This document shows positions 45,355 through 57,480 of a stretch of DNA of 64,000 nt, piece after piece. Made by a program: the position numbers and the translations under genes. The notes beneath the pieces are model-generated. The model had not been told where the DNA came from. It searched no databases and saw nothing but the letters and a program-made list of their open reading frames with translations. Positions within the stretch are counted from its first letter, which is position 1. Every line of letters starts with the position of its first letter. Source of the stretch: Oegoconia quadripuncta (taxonomy: Eukaryota > Arthropoda > Insecta > Lepidoptera > Autostichidae); NCBI GenBank assembly GCA_949316235.1, contig OX438755.1, positions 15,641,151 to 15,705,150 of the forward strand. The letters run 5' to 3'.

Positions 45355-46327
45355 AAGAAATTCTTGAAGACGCCAAGATTGTAGGATTTAGAATTTTTTG
45401 CAGAAGAATTGATTGAACAAAGCGACAATTGTCATAAACTCTAAAACATGATTCTCCACCCCTTCTTCTTCTAAAACCTAGAGTCAAGTCGTTCATTGGA
45501 GCTATTGTTCTTCTCAAAGACTTCCTATTACTAACGTAAGTTTATCTATTCTGTCTGAATAGCATTGCGATGTCTGATCAGTCTGCTAAAGGATGATACT
45601 CTCTATCTATCATAGTCATAGAGAGAGTCCATGCTTTTGTATTTCTTTTAATACAAATGTTTATTTACATTAATCCTATTATAATAATTTGTCTGGTTAG
45701 AAAGTTTGAGTCTCACCTACAACATATTTGTTGTGTTTGGTCTCCAATTCCCGTTTTCTGTGCAATTAGTGATACAATAAAGGTTTCGCTTTTCTTTGCG
45801 AACCCTAATAAACGTGTTTATAGTTCAGGCAACAGGCGCTTAGTAAACTGTATAACCCGGTAAATACATAGCTCCGGACGTTTGCCCATTACAGCATGTC
45901 GAGCACAATCGTTTCCGTGTTTACATTAAACACGCTACCTGGTTCACTTTAGCCGAAATGAACCCTAGCTTAATGCTCGTTTAAGTCGTTAGTAAAATGG
46001 TTCGTGAATGACTGTAATAAATCAGTAATTATACCTATATTTGAGTGCATTATCGTTGATCGAATAAAACCCGAAACTGTTTCGTGTTTGTTCAGATCAG
46101 CCTGTATGTACATAAAAATTGAAAATATAATGTTAGTAATTTTTTCACCGTTTAAAATGGCAACATCCTTTTTAGATATAAGTTATTAAATCAAGCAACA
46201 TTTTCATCTTCTGTTAACATCGCTAATGACATGTTGTTTTCTAATGAAAATTATCTTAAAATGATGAAACGTTAGTTTATTACAGTATCTTGGGAATTTT
46301 GATTTCAACAGTGTTACTATTTTATCC
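45355..46327. other. mostly single-copy intergenic DNA
   Basis: No supported gene. 45780-46000 is GC-balanced and repeat-free ('gctccggacgtttgcccatt'), a candidate conserved segment (weak). Confidence 0.25.
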
Positions 46328-46495
46328 GCCACCGTAGCGCAATGTAAAACAACTTAAGGTATACAAAATACCCCGACCGGGTTCGATTTTCAGTGTGGTA
46401 CATGTTTAGTGCTTGGTTTGGTTGGTGGTAGGGCGTTTTAAATAAACCTCAGGAGGCCTATGTTGGGTAGTGGACGTCCAGTGGCTGTTGTGAGG
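46328..46495 (+). repeat. SINE B head joined to an RTE 3' tail
   Basis: 46328-46442 has 'gccaccgtagcgcaatgtaa', a degenerate B box 'gggttcgattttcag' and 'ttggtttggttggtggtagg'. It then switches at 'aaataaac' to 'gtagtggacgtccagtggct' (RTE 3' terminus). This is a junction of two elements. Confidence 0.55.
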
Positions 46496-46560
46496 TAAAC
46501 CACAACCTGCAGATATAATGGAGTAGATATAGTAGATAATCCATCTAATATTGACAAGGT

Positions 46561-46860
46561 CATTATTTATTTATTTTATTTAACACTTTATTGCATATAT
46601 AAGTATACAAACATACATTGAACAAACATAGGACAGAAATCACAATACACAAAAGGCGAGCTTATCTCTGTAAGAGATTTCTTCCAGCAAACCCTCGGAA
46701 GGAAACCTTCATTACAATAAAATTTAAACGAAATATATTTACAAATTTTAGTTCTTTTTATGAATTCAATCTCACACGTTAAGTGAAAATGGGGCTGAAG
46801 GGGGAAGCACGCACACGCGGACCTCCCAATTTATTTGGGAGACTATCTGCAATCACTCAT
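46561..46860 (-). repeat. LINE 3' tail and degenerate SINE B
   Basis: 46561-46710 in reverse reads 'gagataagctcgcctttt' ... 'caataaagtgttaaataa', the same LINE 3' UTR class as 24050-24160. 46757-46860 is a decayed SINE B ('atctcacacgttaagtgaa'). Confidence 0.5.
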
Positions 46861-48451
46861 CAAATTAAGAGCTGAGATCTAAGTAAGCAATTCTATTTAC
46901 AGCTTTGTATTCAATCACTTACTCGTTCTATTCTGTTGTTTTCATTCATTATGTTCTTTTCAGTGTGTGTTTTGTTCTTTCGATGATAGCCTCCATCCTC
47001 CTCGTTGAAATAAATCTGTCTCAAAGGCAATTTGATAAAATATTCATTCTCCTGTATCACGAAAAAATGTAGATGTTTTAAACGAAGATATTACAACTTT
47101 CTATTTTACAATATTAGTCTATTATTCGTCTAGAATTATAATAAAAATTATATAAAAGTCTGGTTTTTAATCCGAAATTGAAATGATATAAATAAGGAAT
47201 ATTTCAAAGAAATTATTTCTAATCTAGTTGAAATAATGCATTACGAAATTCAATTACTTGCCACGCATTGCAATGCAGTCTTACGGAGAAATACTTGACA
47301 TGAAATCAATAATAGAATAAACGAGGAATAACTAAACACGCTCGTTGAATCAGATTTCTAAAGCATGTAAGCTCGATCAGGGTAGGTAGAGCTCTGTACC
47401 GCGGCACCTTCTAATACAAACAGCTAGTTCTTGGCTTGCAGCCAACTAATTAGTCATGTAAATGGAAACCACACAACGCACTGTTTGGCGACAGTCGTTA
47501 GTACATAACTATAGTGCACCGTATGAGAGTTGGCTGATCAGGTGCAGTCGGGTAAACTTATGCCTGTGCAGAGCGTAGTCAGGTAGTCAGTACTACAGTG
47601 CACAGTAATTATCAGCTTATTAATCAACTCCATATTACTGTTGTTACTTATATTGTTTCGTCCTCTATTGATATTCACTCACGTAAATTGCAATACCAGC
47701 TTTTTAAATGTTTTATACATGAAAAATCAGAAATAAACTAAATGTTCATTCACCACAGGCAAATAACACCGATAAAGAGAAATAAACGAGACATTAACAG
47801 TATAACCGGCCAATAATCTTGAGAGGGTACTATCATTATCTAAAGAGGTTCTGATATCATTTTGAAAATCTATTTTAGTTGCGTATTAAGAATGTAAAGT
47901 TCGCTTTCGTAATTCATTATTTCAATAGAAATTCCAACGTCGAAACCAATAACGTGTAAGGAAAAAAATCTATTGCTGGGAAACTAGTTTCATGGAAAGT
48001 AGATTATTTCTTCTACCGCAATTGGTTACGAACCTCCGGTTTCGTACGCGGCCGAAGGGGGATCAACATAGGGTTACAAACATGCCAGTCGCGAGATCAA
48101 TTATGACATGTGCTGGAGGATTGAAGGAGAGATCCGACGTGTCGAAGAATAGTTTCTGTTCTGTACTGAGGAATCGGTCGGGATAGACAACGAGCAATTA
48201 GACCCCGACTAATTCCTACCCCACACTAACTGTTAGTTAATGACAATAGTTATTAAAAAAACTTTGATACTTTGGTGCTCTTCAGAAGTTATGTAGCTCC
48301 ACATTACTAATTACAATAATTAATAAAGTTCTGGCCAACACAAATCTAATTTATATAATCAAGCTTGCGAGCAAAATGTTCTAAACTCATGATTCGTTTG
48401 TTTTAATGGATATCATAAATCATTATCTAACTATTAATATAGATATCCTGG
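46861..48451. other. mostly single-copy intergenic DNA
   Basis: No supported gene. 47380-47600 is repeat-free and GC-balanced. The 64-codon ORF at 47992-48186 shows no family signal. Confidence 0.25.
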
Positions 48452-49288
48452 GACATCGGGATTCGAATCCGCGATCTTTTGGTATAGCAGTCAGAGTTTC
48501 TAACCACTACATCAAACGGTTGTTATATAAAAGCGGAAACTATAAAAATAACTGGGTATTTAAAAACCAAAAAACCCTTTGCGACACCATGTTGAATGTA
48601 TTCTATGACACTCAAGACTAATCTAACGACACCGTGCACTTCGAAATCGGTTGAGTCGTTTAGGTTACAGAATGCGTCACATACACTCGAAGAACATTAC
48701 CCTCCTTTTTTGGACAGTTGGGTAAAAATCGAAAAATTTAATACCAGACAAGTTTTTGTCTGCCAATTTATACCACTAGGGTCTAGGTTTGCAATAGTCG
48801 GGTATGACACCGTCCACCTTTAGTAGATGCTACTATGCACTATTGTATAGCGGCGTATCTACTATTGTTGATCTTGTTACAGGGCGAGTAGTGTCTGCTA
48901 CTTTTTAGTTGGTTTGTTTCTTACGTAGAATAGGGAATATATAACTATTTACAATACAATACAACACAATACAAGTACACTTTATTGCACAACAGAAAAG
49001 AAAATACGGTTTCAGAAAAGTGGTAAGAATAGAATGTACAATTTGGCGACCTTATCACTAAAAGACAACTTTTGGGTATAAGGACAGTACATTTGAAATA
49101 TGTAGGTATTTAAGTATTTAAAAACCAATAAACCCGATAGCATATTTTGTATCGTGCTGGCATTGTAGTGGTTTTTTTTACCATAAAATATATTTTCTAT
49201 AACACTCAAGACGAATCAAACGACAACTTGCACTTCAAAATAGGTCATGCCCTTTAGGGTAGGTAACATGGAAATTTACACACATACT
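48452..49288. repeat. SINE C head, family K pieces and a LINE tail
   Basis: 48452-48525: SINE C head ('gggattcgaatccgcgatct'). 48590-48730 and 49120-49270: family K ('gacactcaagactaatctaa' / 'acactcaagacgaatcaaac'), also at 5330-5520. 48945-49010: (AATAC)n with inverted LINE tail 'gtacactttattgcac'. Confidence 0.45.
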
Positions 49289-49289
49289 T

Positions 49290-49618
49290 TTTTTTATGCA
49301 CAACGGGTTGGTACTTGACCTCAATCACACCTGATGTTAAGTGAAGATGAGGTCGAAGGTAGAAGCGTACTGACCCGGAAACCCCAACACATTTGGAGGA
49401 CTGGCTATCTTATCTTTGCCAACCGGAACACAACAATGCAATTAACATTGCTGCTTGGCGGCAGATTTAGATAAGATGGTGGTAGCTAGCCAGGCGGACA
49501 TTTAAAATGCCCTACCACCAACCAAACCAAGTACTTAAACATATACCCCGCTAGGGATCGAACCCGCGACCTCCAAATCGTAAACCCAATGTTGTTTACA
49601 TTGAGCCACGGAGGCGGT
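49290..49618 (-). repeat. SINE family B, complete
   Basis: Head on the minus strand starts 'cctccgtggctcaatgtaaa' (A box), B box 'gcgggttcgatccctagcgg', body 'ttggttggtggtagggcatt' and 'gatgaggtcgaaggtagaag', ending at poly(T) 49289-49294 on the plus strand. It is about 330 bp, with a tRNA-like head of ~70 bp. Confidence 0.8.
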
Positions 49619-50470
49619 TAAAAAACTCTTATTTACCCTCCTTTACCTTTCTGGGGATATTGGGTAAAAAGCAAAGTAGATTCCATTCTATGAATAAAAT
49701 ACTTGTTAACCAAAGAGATGTTAATTTCGAAACATGAAAATACAATCCAAAGAGAGTTTAATACGTTTATCCATCGTTTATCCAAGTTTAAATCGAAGTT
49801 TGATATACGCTCGTATATTTAAAGTAATACAAGACGATGACAGCCGATTTACACATAAAATTACGGTAAGCAAAAAAACCGGACTGTGCGAGTCTGAACT
49901 TGTATGTAGATAGTTCATCCATTACGGGAATCGAGTCTCAAAATTAAAGTTTGTAATCGCAAAAAATATTTCTTCTTTGTAATATAACTACAAGTTAACG
50001 ATTTCAGATTTTTTTCTTTTACTTGTAATGCCAGACCTTCTTACCAAATTTCAAGTTCAATAGATCAGTGATAAATATATGTTTTGATTTATTTGACTAT
50101 CAAAATATGTACCTTATTAATTGTATGTATTAATTTCAATTTGAACACCCGTTTCCGAAAAATGGCCTTGAAAGACAGACTCTTATAAGGCTCTTATAAT
50201 TGTGAGCCTTTCTAACCCTTTCATGGAGAATGTTTGAGATATGGTAAATCGATTGGAATCGATGGAAATTACGATTCGAAAATTAGTCGACTTTATCGTA
50301 TATTAGTTTGACTCAAAACACCAATGCGAAGTATTTTCTGTGATTTAACAAGACTTGTAGCTATACAACATTTTAACCCTAAAACTGGAACATTATGGCT
50401 ATATAAGACAGTAAGCGATAAACCTGCTCAAAAGCTACTATTCAATAGGCCTCAATACAAGACGTAAAAC
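49619..50470. other. intergenic stretch, no gene seen
   Basis: 49620-49680 continues into a family K-like end ('ttaccctcctttacctttct'). Otherwise nothing supported. Confidence 0.3.
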
Positions 50471-50477
50471 CGTCGTC

Positions 50478-50537
50478 GTGTGAGATAACAGGAATTCCTC
50501 AGGGCTTCATTCTAGGTCCCGTTTTGTTCCTGAACTA
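50478..50537 (+). pseudogene. tiny RT motif B fragment (CR1-like)
   Basis: Reads SCEITGIPQGFILGPVLFL then stops; this is RT motif 4 (G-I-P-Q-G-x-x-L-G-P). No flanking RT sequence remains. Confidence 0.6.
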
Positions 50538-50889
50538 AATTTTATGATTATGATCATTTTGTAAAAGCTACACAATGCAATTACTAGTCTTGTGCATTTA
50601 TTTCTATAACATAGTAATTTACTATTTTGATAATTTATGCTAGTGACATTCATCATCTTTTTGCCATCGTCCCAATTTGGGGTCAGCGCAGTAGGTAGGT
50701 ACGTTTAATTATTTTGGTGACATTATTATATTATTATTATTATATTGGCATTTAATGTAAAAATTGGTGAAAAAATAAAACTCAAAAATTTTAATTTCCA
50801 AACACGCTTGATACAAACTATTCTCGAAAAGCTGTTTACGACTAATTAATAGTAACAGTTAGATAATAATATTTCAATATACCAGAGAG
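50538..50889. other. intergenic stretch, no gene seen
   Basis: AT-rich; nothing recognized. Confidence 0.25.
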
Positions 50890-51075
50890 AATTTTTTTTT
50901 AAGATATAGCTATTCATTTCACCATACTCTCACCTGATAGAAAGTGATGATGTAGCCCAATATGACGCAATCTCAGGAGATACCTATTCACCCTGCTCTT
51001 GAAGATCCCAAAGTTGTCGGATTCAAGAAAGACTGACGCCGGAAGGGAGTTGCATCCCTTGGCTGTTCGCATTAT
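50890..51075 (-). repeat. family F LINE/SINE 3' part
   Basis: 'accatactctcacctgatag', 'agtgatgatgtagcccaat', 'ctattcaccctgctcttgaa', 'aaagttgtcggattcaag' and 'gccggaagggagttgcatcc'. The longest family F copy here. Confidence 0.6.
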
Positions 51076-51589
51076 GAATGAATGAATGATTTATAAGAAA
51101 GGGATAATAATATTTTATGTGAAAACAAAACCACAAAATTGGATGAACTTTACTGTCTCCAGAGATAAGGAGTAACCTAATTCATTCAGATTTTAATAAA
51201 TAATTAATTACATTCCCCCTCGGCAATGGTTTTGAAAAATACATAAACAGAAAATACACAAAAGTAACGGATGAAATGCTTAATGAATTTGTCATTTCAG
51301 TGCTCAGAGGACGTTTTAAGTGAGGGTTCACTGGAACTCCGGGAGAACTTTTTATTACGTCCCTCCTAATCAAAATTTTCGCCACCCAAGAGTTTTATTA
51401 GCAAGATTCTCACGAATTTAACATTTTAATGACTTAGGACTTTTTCTAACTTTCACCGTTGTAATACAAAAAGTTAGTCTTTGATTAAAGTTTTGCACTT
51501 TGCAAGACGTTTGGCATTGGCCATAACATCACTGAACTTCAATGTAAATGAAATGTATAAATAAAATTGATCTTTTCAGATGTTACATA
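51076..51589. other. intergenic stretch, no gene seen
   Basis: No supported feature. Confidence 0.25.
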
Positions 51590-51900
51590 CCCAATGACGG
51601 TCAAGACGAGTACGACTCGTGCCTTGGCGATTCCATACCTAACATCACCATTGACAAACTTTGAAGGCCAATTTCCTCAGAAACGGCTAGAGGTGTCAAG
51701 TTGAAACTAACATCGAATACGGTCGCCTCATAAATTTGAGAAAGTTCAAGTGTAACGTAAAAAAAAGATATAGCTTTTTCAAGCGAATTTTCATGCTAAA
51801 AGTGCTATTCACTGACAAATCAGACAGATAGACGGACAACAAAGTGATCCTATAAGGATTCCGTTTTTCCAAAATTACGTACCTACGGAACCCTAAAAAC
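51590..51900 (+). repeat. dispersed repeat ending 'acggaaccctaaaaa'
   Basis: 'acatcaccattgacaaactt', 'gacagatagacggacaaca', 'aagtgatcctataaggattc' and 'ctacggaaccctaaaaac' occur in this order. Pieces recur at 1030-1060, 1850-1905 and 37035-37140. Common in Lepidoptera; class uncertain. Confidence 0.5.
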
Positions 51901-51985
51901 TGAACTCTTATATAATAAACTAGATACTTATCATAGTCATTTATTTCAGAAACTATTTGCCATAGGTATATAATAAGGATTTGGT

Positions 51986-52140
51986 ATAATTTTAGAAAAT
52001 GGTACCTTTATTGTAGAGTTTTTAGTAGTAGAGAGGTTAGGTGCCTACTAAGTACAATAAAATCGAAGATTTACTTTTAATAGCTTTCACGTCTAGGTAC
52101 AGTTTTCTCTACAATAAAGGTCCAATTTTCTAAAATTTTT
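51986..52140. mobile_element. short inverted-repeat (MITE-like) element
   Basis: 'ataattttagaaaatggtac...ctttattgtagag' (51988-52018) pairs with 'ctctacaataaaggtcc...ttttctaaaattt' (52108-52138). Arms are ~30 bp with a 90-bp loop. No second copy is in the window. Confidence 0.55.
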
Positions 52141-52294
52141 GGATAAAAACAGGGGATTACTTGGGAAGATCAAATTAAAAAAATTAGTCATCGTGTGAAT
52201 TGTCATATGAAAGCTTTTAAAACCAAAATTATGCGATATCTTATGAATAGTTTTATAACATGTCTTCGAAATAACGCTGTCCCTCAGATTATAG

Positions 52295-52630
52295 CTGTCC
52301 TCCCGCGACTTCGTCCGCGTGGAAGATTTCATCAAAATCGTTTCAGCAAAAAAATTTGCCCATATGTTATCCTGGTCTATCAAGGTCAATCTATTTATCA
52401 ACAAATTTCATCTAAACCTTTAATCTAGCCGTTTAAGCGTGAAGAGGTAACAAACATACAATAACATATTCACACATAAACTTTTGCATTTATAATACAC
52501 TAGCTTTCCGCCCGCGACTTCGTCCGTGTGGAAGATTTCATCAAAATCGGTTCAGCAAAAAATTTTGCATATATGTTAATCCAGGTGCTAATCTGTCTTC
52601 CAACCGAATTTCATTCAGTTCGCATTTATA
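52295..52630. repeat. two family J-type modules
   Basis: 'tcccgcgacttcgtccgcgt' then 'ggaagatttcatcaaaatcg' at 52303, and 'actagctttccgcccgcgac', 'ttcgtccgtgtggaagattt' at 52499. Non-coding. Confidence 0.5.
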
Positions 52631-52633
52631 ATA

Positions 52634-52820
52634 TTAGGCTGCCTGCCCACGGCCGACAATCGGTAACCGATTTTTGAAAAATGGAACGTACTGACCGCAA
52701 TATTTCAACGCCCACGTCTTACAAAGAATCGGTCACAATATCGGTAATAAAAGTATCTATTGACGAAAAAATCGGCCGATTATTGGTCTTACAAAAAGTC
52801 GGTCGTGGGCGGGCACACTA
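52634..52820. mobile_element. inverted-repeat MITE ('gtgcccgcccacg' ends)
   Basis: Left end 'ggctgcctgcccacggccga' (52637) pairs with right end 'gtcggtcgtgggcgggcaca' (52798-52817). The inside holds 'atcggtaaccgatttttg' and 'aaaatcggccgattattgg'. About 183 bp, no ORF. Confidence 0.6.
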
Positions 52821-53771
52821 AGTTGAGATTAGTTGGGATGGGAAACATAAAGTCACGCCGGTTTTCCGCCAGCAGAGATCTTTGTCTTAATTTTAATTCA
52901 CTCTTACTATTTTTTCAACAGTTTAGTAAAGCCAGTCTGCCAAATCAAGTCATTCGTCATATATTTGGCATTTACAGAGTCTATTCACGCTCAAGTTATT
53001 CTTTAGTAAAGTGGCAGAATGTTTTACGTTAGGTTTGGGCGGCTTATTGTATCACGCACTTTAATTTACACTTCCCTTCACCTGTACACCATCACTGACT
53101 TTTGCTGCACAATATTCTGCCAATATTAAGCTTCAAAACTCATAATGCATAAATTACAAGAAATAAAAAAATTACCCTCCTTTTTGGGCCTGTCGTGTAA
53201 AAACCAAACTGCAACATCACTTGCTGAGTTCCCGCCAAAACGTCATAAGCCTTCAGGTGACATGGATATTAAAACAAGATATAAAAGAAAGGAAAGTTAT
53301 CAGGAATGAATTGGCGGGTAGGTTATTTTAAATAACCGAAAACCTCTTAATACAGATTTGGTATAATTAAAAAACACAGAACTTTTGTTCTATCACTTTT
53401 AAAAATTCTGCTTTTATTTTTCAACTTCTGCTTACAAAACTGCTTTGACCCGTCGACAATATGTATGAACAACAAAAAAGTGAATGAATCTAATATTTTA
53501 AATGATATATGAATATAGTGTTAAGAGGTTTTGTGATTTAAAAATAACGCCATGTCGTGAGGTGTAAACGCGCTTAACGCGGTAGGCACGCGATTCCAAT
53601 TATTTGACGGTATATGAACTAAATTTTTCTTGTAAACTGTACCTATTCATCTACACGCAAGCACCACCTCTCTTGAGGTAAAAACCTTAAACCTTAAACT
53701 GTGTATAGAATAAATGGCTTAATGATTAATATAATATAACGATAGAGTTATTGATTATACATAATATAACC
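52821..53771. other. intergenic stretch, no gene seen
   Basis: 52840-52885 is a family H piece ('aaacataaagtcacgccggt'). 53165-53215 is family K-like. Nothing coding. Confidence 0.3.
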
Positions 53772-54262
53772 AAAGATACACCAATCATCTAGTCCCAAAC
53801 TAAGCAAGACTTATACTATGGATACAAGTTTACCTATCATACATAAATATTTATATAAACGTATAAAACACCCAACGAGAAACGACGAGTGTTATGTGTT
53901 TGAGTATGCGTGGCCAGACTCGAGTGCGATTTTTTAATATAAAAGTCAAAACGGATAGGTTCTCAGTCACGTTTTATGAAAATCGATTAAGCGGTTTTGA
54001 AGATATTTAGTTTTTGATGATATTATAATCTCAAGGGCTTTTCTAAATTATAACTTTTTTATACTTAAAATTAAACGGGGAGATATTATTACGTTATTTG
54101 CCAGGATTGATTGTACACAAATACATTTCTGTGTTGTAATTTAGACATATATTTATTAAAACATCCATAACCGTAACGTGTATCCCACACGTGTTCATCA
54201 CACAAATGCCTCTAGCAGGATTCGAACCCGCTACCTTTTTGTATAGCGACCAGGGTTTGGTA
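53772..54262 (-). repeat. SINE D fragment and left arm of long inverted repeat
   Basis: 53772-53862 is a SINE D 3' part ('caccaatcatctagtcccaa'). 53871-54190 is the left arm: 'cccaacgagaaacgacgagt', 'aaatcgattaagcggttttg', 'acatccataaccgtaacgtg'. It continues into a tRNA-like head at 54195-54260 ('aggattcgaacccgctacct'), so the arm is probably a SINE body with its own head. Confidence 0.65.
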
Positions 54263-54639
54263 CAATTTATCTGGTACTTATGTACGTAACTTGTGACAGC
54301 TGACATATTTTTTCCATGCCGACTTTACGTTTACACAATCGTAACGAAATGGAATCGTAATTTATTTGTCTGAAGAAATGTAATTTCCATTTGGCTCTGA
54401 TTGAATTGAAATGTGTGAATAGGCATGAAAAGTTCAAAGTCAGCGTTTAATATTTGTAAAGAAAATTAAATTAAGCAAAGTGACCGGTAAATTGTGTCCA
54501 TTAGATTTTAGACGATTGGCTTCCCGTCGTTCCTACCACGAAAAAATTTTTGCGAATAATTTGCTGTTTAGCTCGCTTGCGTTCGCATGCTTAATTTGGT
54601 ACCACCTAAGCGCCCTAGAAAGGATAAGGGGATAAACGT

Positions 54640-54777
54640 CTAATGGATATGTATGGTCTGGTGTGTGGTTCGGGATCGTAGTTGGTTGTTCGTAGTAGAT
54701 GTATAGAGTTGATGTTGCAGAGATGTAAACGCGGCAGCGACGGTGATCCGAGTATTTATTCAGCCAGGTGAGTAGCG
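54640..54777 (+). promoter_or_regulatory. candidate non-coding first exon with donor site
   Basis: A GC-balanced, repeat-free stretch 'gtggttcgggatcgtagttg' ... 'cgcggcagcgacggtgatcc' ends in a strong donor CAG|GTGAGT at 54777|54778. No ORF. Composition and the donor suggest a 5' UTR exon, with the promoter near 54600-54660. No partner exon is identified, so this is speculative. Confidence 0.2.
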
Positions 54778-55033
54778 CGGCGATCTATCTCGGGCTGGGT
54801 TCTTGATGTTACAATAGTAAGGTAATTTGCCTGCTTATAATTGGCAATTGTAGAGTGGTATGTGTGTGTGTGTGTGTCGCGACTGATGCGTTTTAGTGTT
54901 TATTTCTAGTCTGTAAAAAAGAGTATAGTGCGTAGTCCGCAGAAAATAAAATGCAGTGTTGACTGTACAGGATAGATCGTTGCCATAATTTACTTCTAGG
55001 GCGCTTACTTGATAACAAATTTAGCGATCAACC

Positions 55034-55286
55034 GATGCAAGGCGGTGGCTCAGCGGTTAAGACGCAGTCTCCCAATTTAGGAGGTCCGGGTTCGATTCCC
55101 AGGCAGGCCATGTACCAATGAGTTTTTAAATTTAATTACTTATTTGTATTTTTCTGACTGCTCTTAAAACGGTGAAGGAAAACATCGTGAGAACCTACAT
55201 GCCTGAGAAATAAAAATTCTAAGGCATGTGAAGTCCCCAACCCGCATTATGCCAGCGTGGTGGACGATGGCCCATACTCCCTCATT
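55034..55286 (+). repeat. SINE family A, 3'-truncated
   Basis: Head 'aaggcggtggctcagcggtt', B box 'gggttcgattcccaggcagg', body 'cttaaaacggtgaaggaaaa' and 'ccccaacccgcattatgcca'. It stops at 'catactccctcattt', where the right arm of the inverted repeat begins. Confidence 0.75.
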
Positions 55287-55290
55287 TGGT

Positions 55291-55849
55291 GTGGGATACA
55301 CGTTACGGTTATGGATGTTTTAATAAATATATGTATAAATTACAACAAAGAAATGTATTTGTGTACAATCAATCATGGCAAAGAACGTAATAATATCTCC
55401 GGGTTTAATTTTAAATTTAAAAAAGTTATAATTTAGAGAAGCCGTTGAGATTATAATATAAATAAATAATAAATAAATATTTCGGACACTTACACCAATC
55501 ATCTAGTCCCAAACTAAGCAAAGCTTGTGCTATGGATACTAGATAACGGATAAACATACATAAATATTTATATAAACATCCAAGACTCGGGAATAAATGT
55601 TCGTATTCATCACACAAACATTTACCCCTCGCGGAATTCGAATCCCCAACCGTTGGTTTCGCTGATAGGGTCACTATCCACTACACCAATCGGTCGTCAA
55701 AATATCATCAAGAACTAAATATCTTCAAAACCGCTTAATCGATTTTCATAAAACATAAACCTATTCGTTTTGACTTTAATATTAAAATTCGCTCTCAAGT
55801 CTGACCACGCATACTCAAATACATCACACTTGTCGTTTCTCGTTGGGCA
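55291..55849 (+). repeat. right arm of long inverted repeat, with nested SINE D
   Basis: 'gtgggatacacgttacggtt' to 'gagattataatat' (55291-55459) and 'catcaagaactaaatatc' to 'ctcgttgggca' (55706-55849) together are the inverse of 53871-54190. They are split by SINE D at 55460-55700. AATAT at 55455-55459 and 55701-55705 is the target duplication, and the uninterrupted left arm shows the empty site. Confidence 0.75.
55460..55700 (-). repeat. SINE family D, complete, nested
   Basis: Minus strand: 'acgaccgattggtgtagtgg' (A box), B box 'ggggattcgaattccgcgag' (one base off consensus), body 'tgtgtgatgaatacgaacat', tail (AATAAT)n. Confidence 0.8.
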
Positions 55850-56247
55850 TTAAAAACTGTTTTCGATACATACGGGAGTACAAAAATTTCATTACAGTGC
55901 ACTCACAGTGTTTTAAATGCCAACAAACAATTCGTATTCAAAGTTTAACAATTCAACTTTTATACGCTTGCGTATTATACGGTTAAAGTTGTGCAATATG
56001 TTGTTCGTGTGCTCAACTGTACAGTAGGTACATACTTAACATTTTACTAAACCACCTAATTAAAAAAAATTCAAAAACCCGGCTCTGTAAAAATGTAACT
56101 AAAAAGATGAAAACGCCTGTTTGATTTAGAAGCTCTCCACATCTGCTGCATTGTACGTATCACTTGTAATATACAGGGTTATTTCTAATTCACCTGTTTC
56201 CTCTTAACGTAGAATTTATACCATCAAAACATGCAACTTTATTATCC
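55850..56247. other. intergenic stretch, no gene seen
   Basis: No supported feature. Confidence 0.25.
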
Positions 56248-56486
56248 TTAGACTTACACACAGCGCCATCTAGTTCCACAGTAAGCAACTATAGGCTTGT
56301 GTTGTGGTTACCAGATGGTGATCATTTTTTTTTGTAAATAAATACTTATTATAAATGAAAACATACATAACTCGGGTACAAATGTCCGTATTCATCACAC
56401 AAACATATGCCCCTAGCGGGATTCGAACCCGCAACCTTTTGGAATAATGGTCAGAGTGGCTAACCTCTACACCAAACAGGTCGTCA
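56248..56486 (-). repeat. SINE family C, complete
   Basis: Same order as 37958-38210: 'acacagcgccatctagttcc' near the 3' end, B box 'gcgggattcgaacccgcaac' and head end 'accaaacaggtcgtca'. Confidence 0.8.
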
Positions 56487-56792
56487 TAACTTTTGTTCTG
56501 TAACTTTCTAAAATTCAGCATTTTCAGGTTATCCCTGTTCCAGTCTTTCCAGTTACAATTTTTCTACATACATCTACATATTACATAAGTATCCGGATCA
56601 AAGTGCTCCAGTTACTGAACGACTGGAAAATGAGCGAGTGAAGTATGCTTAAATATGGTTATCGTGTGAATGTTCTGTTGGGAATTATAAATAATAGATA
56701 ATCTAGACACTCGGCGTAATAATACGTATATGATTCACACTAAATATGAATAAACTACTGGATAACAACTCAATATCATCACCATTAATACT

Positions 56793-57200
56793 GTAGTTTA
56801 TCAACCATCTGGTATATTTAATACAAGCTTAGTTGCTTAGTATGGAACTAGATGGCGCTGTGTGTATGTGCAAAGATATTTATATTTATTTATTTATATT
56901 ATTTCATCGAGACCCTTCATTTTGGTGGACACCACTACATCGTCAGTGGTTTTCGAGATATGGCCATTTTTTTGACTTGATCTAAATCTATCTTAAATTA
57001 AACATGGCATTAAAATCCATGATTAACATCTACTAAGATCGCATGTTTCATCTTCGACCACATTGTCACTTTTCAAATTGGATGGGATTGTGTTCCAAAC
57101 CATATCTTGGCCGTGTTTCATAAAAGTGTATTTTATCATGATAACTCAGCAAATGTTCAGCAGTGGACGTCCTGTGGCTGATATGATGATGATGACATTC
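56793..57200 (+). repeat. SINE C tail, family F end, RTE tail
   Basis: 56793-56905 'gtagtttatcaaccatctgg' to 'gatggcgctgtgtgtatgtg' is a headless SINE C. 57030-57105 is an inverse family F piece. 57150-57193 is an RTE 3' terminus ('cagcagtggacgtcctgtgg', then 'atgatgatgat'). Confidence 0.55.
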
Positions 57201-57239
57201 AGCGTACACTGCTGGTTATCTAACTAATATTTAAAAAGG

Positions 57240-57446
57240 CGAAAGTTTGGATTACAGTTTGTTTGTTGCTCAAGTACGGCGAAACGGTTGAACTGATTTG
57301 GATGAAATTTGGTATACAGATAGAACATACTCTCTCTCTCTCATTTTTAGCTCGATAAAGTGAGTAGTTGCCGCGGTATAAACAAATTAAACATATCCGC
57401 GATAAAGTTATTCCATGCAGGCGAGGCCGCGGGCGAAAAGCTAGTG
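57240..57446 (+). repeat. family J repeat, fullest copy
   Basis: 'tttggattacagtttgtttg', 'acggcgaaacggttgaactg', 'gccgcggtataaacaaatta', 'gttattccatgcaggcgagg' and an end in 'cgaaaagctagtg'. No ORF. Class unclear. Confidence 0.55.
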
Positions 57447-57480
57447 TTTAAAATATTACATGAATAGTTAAAAAGCCTAA

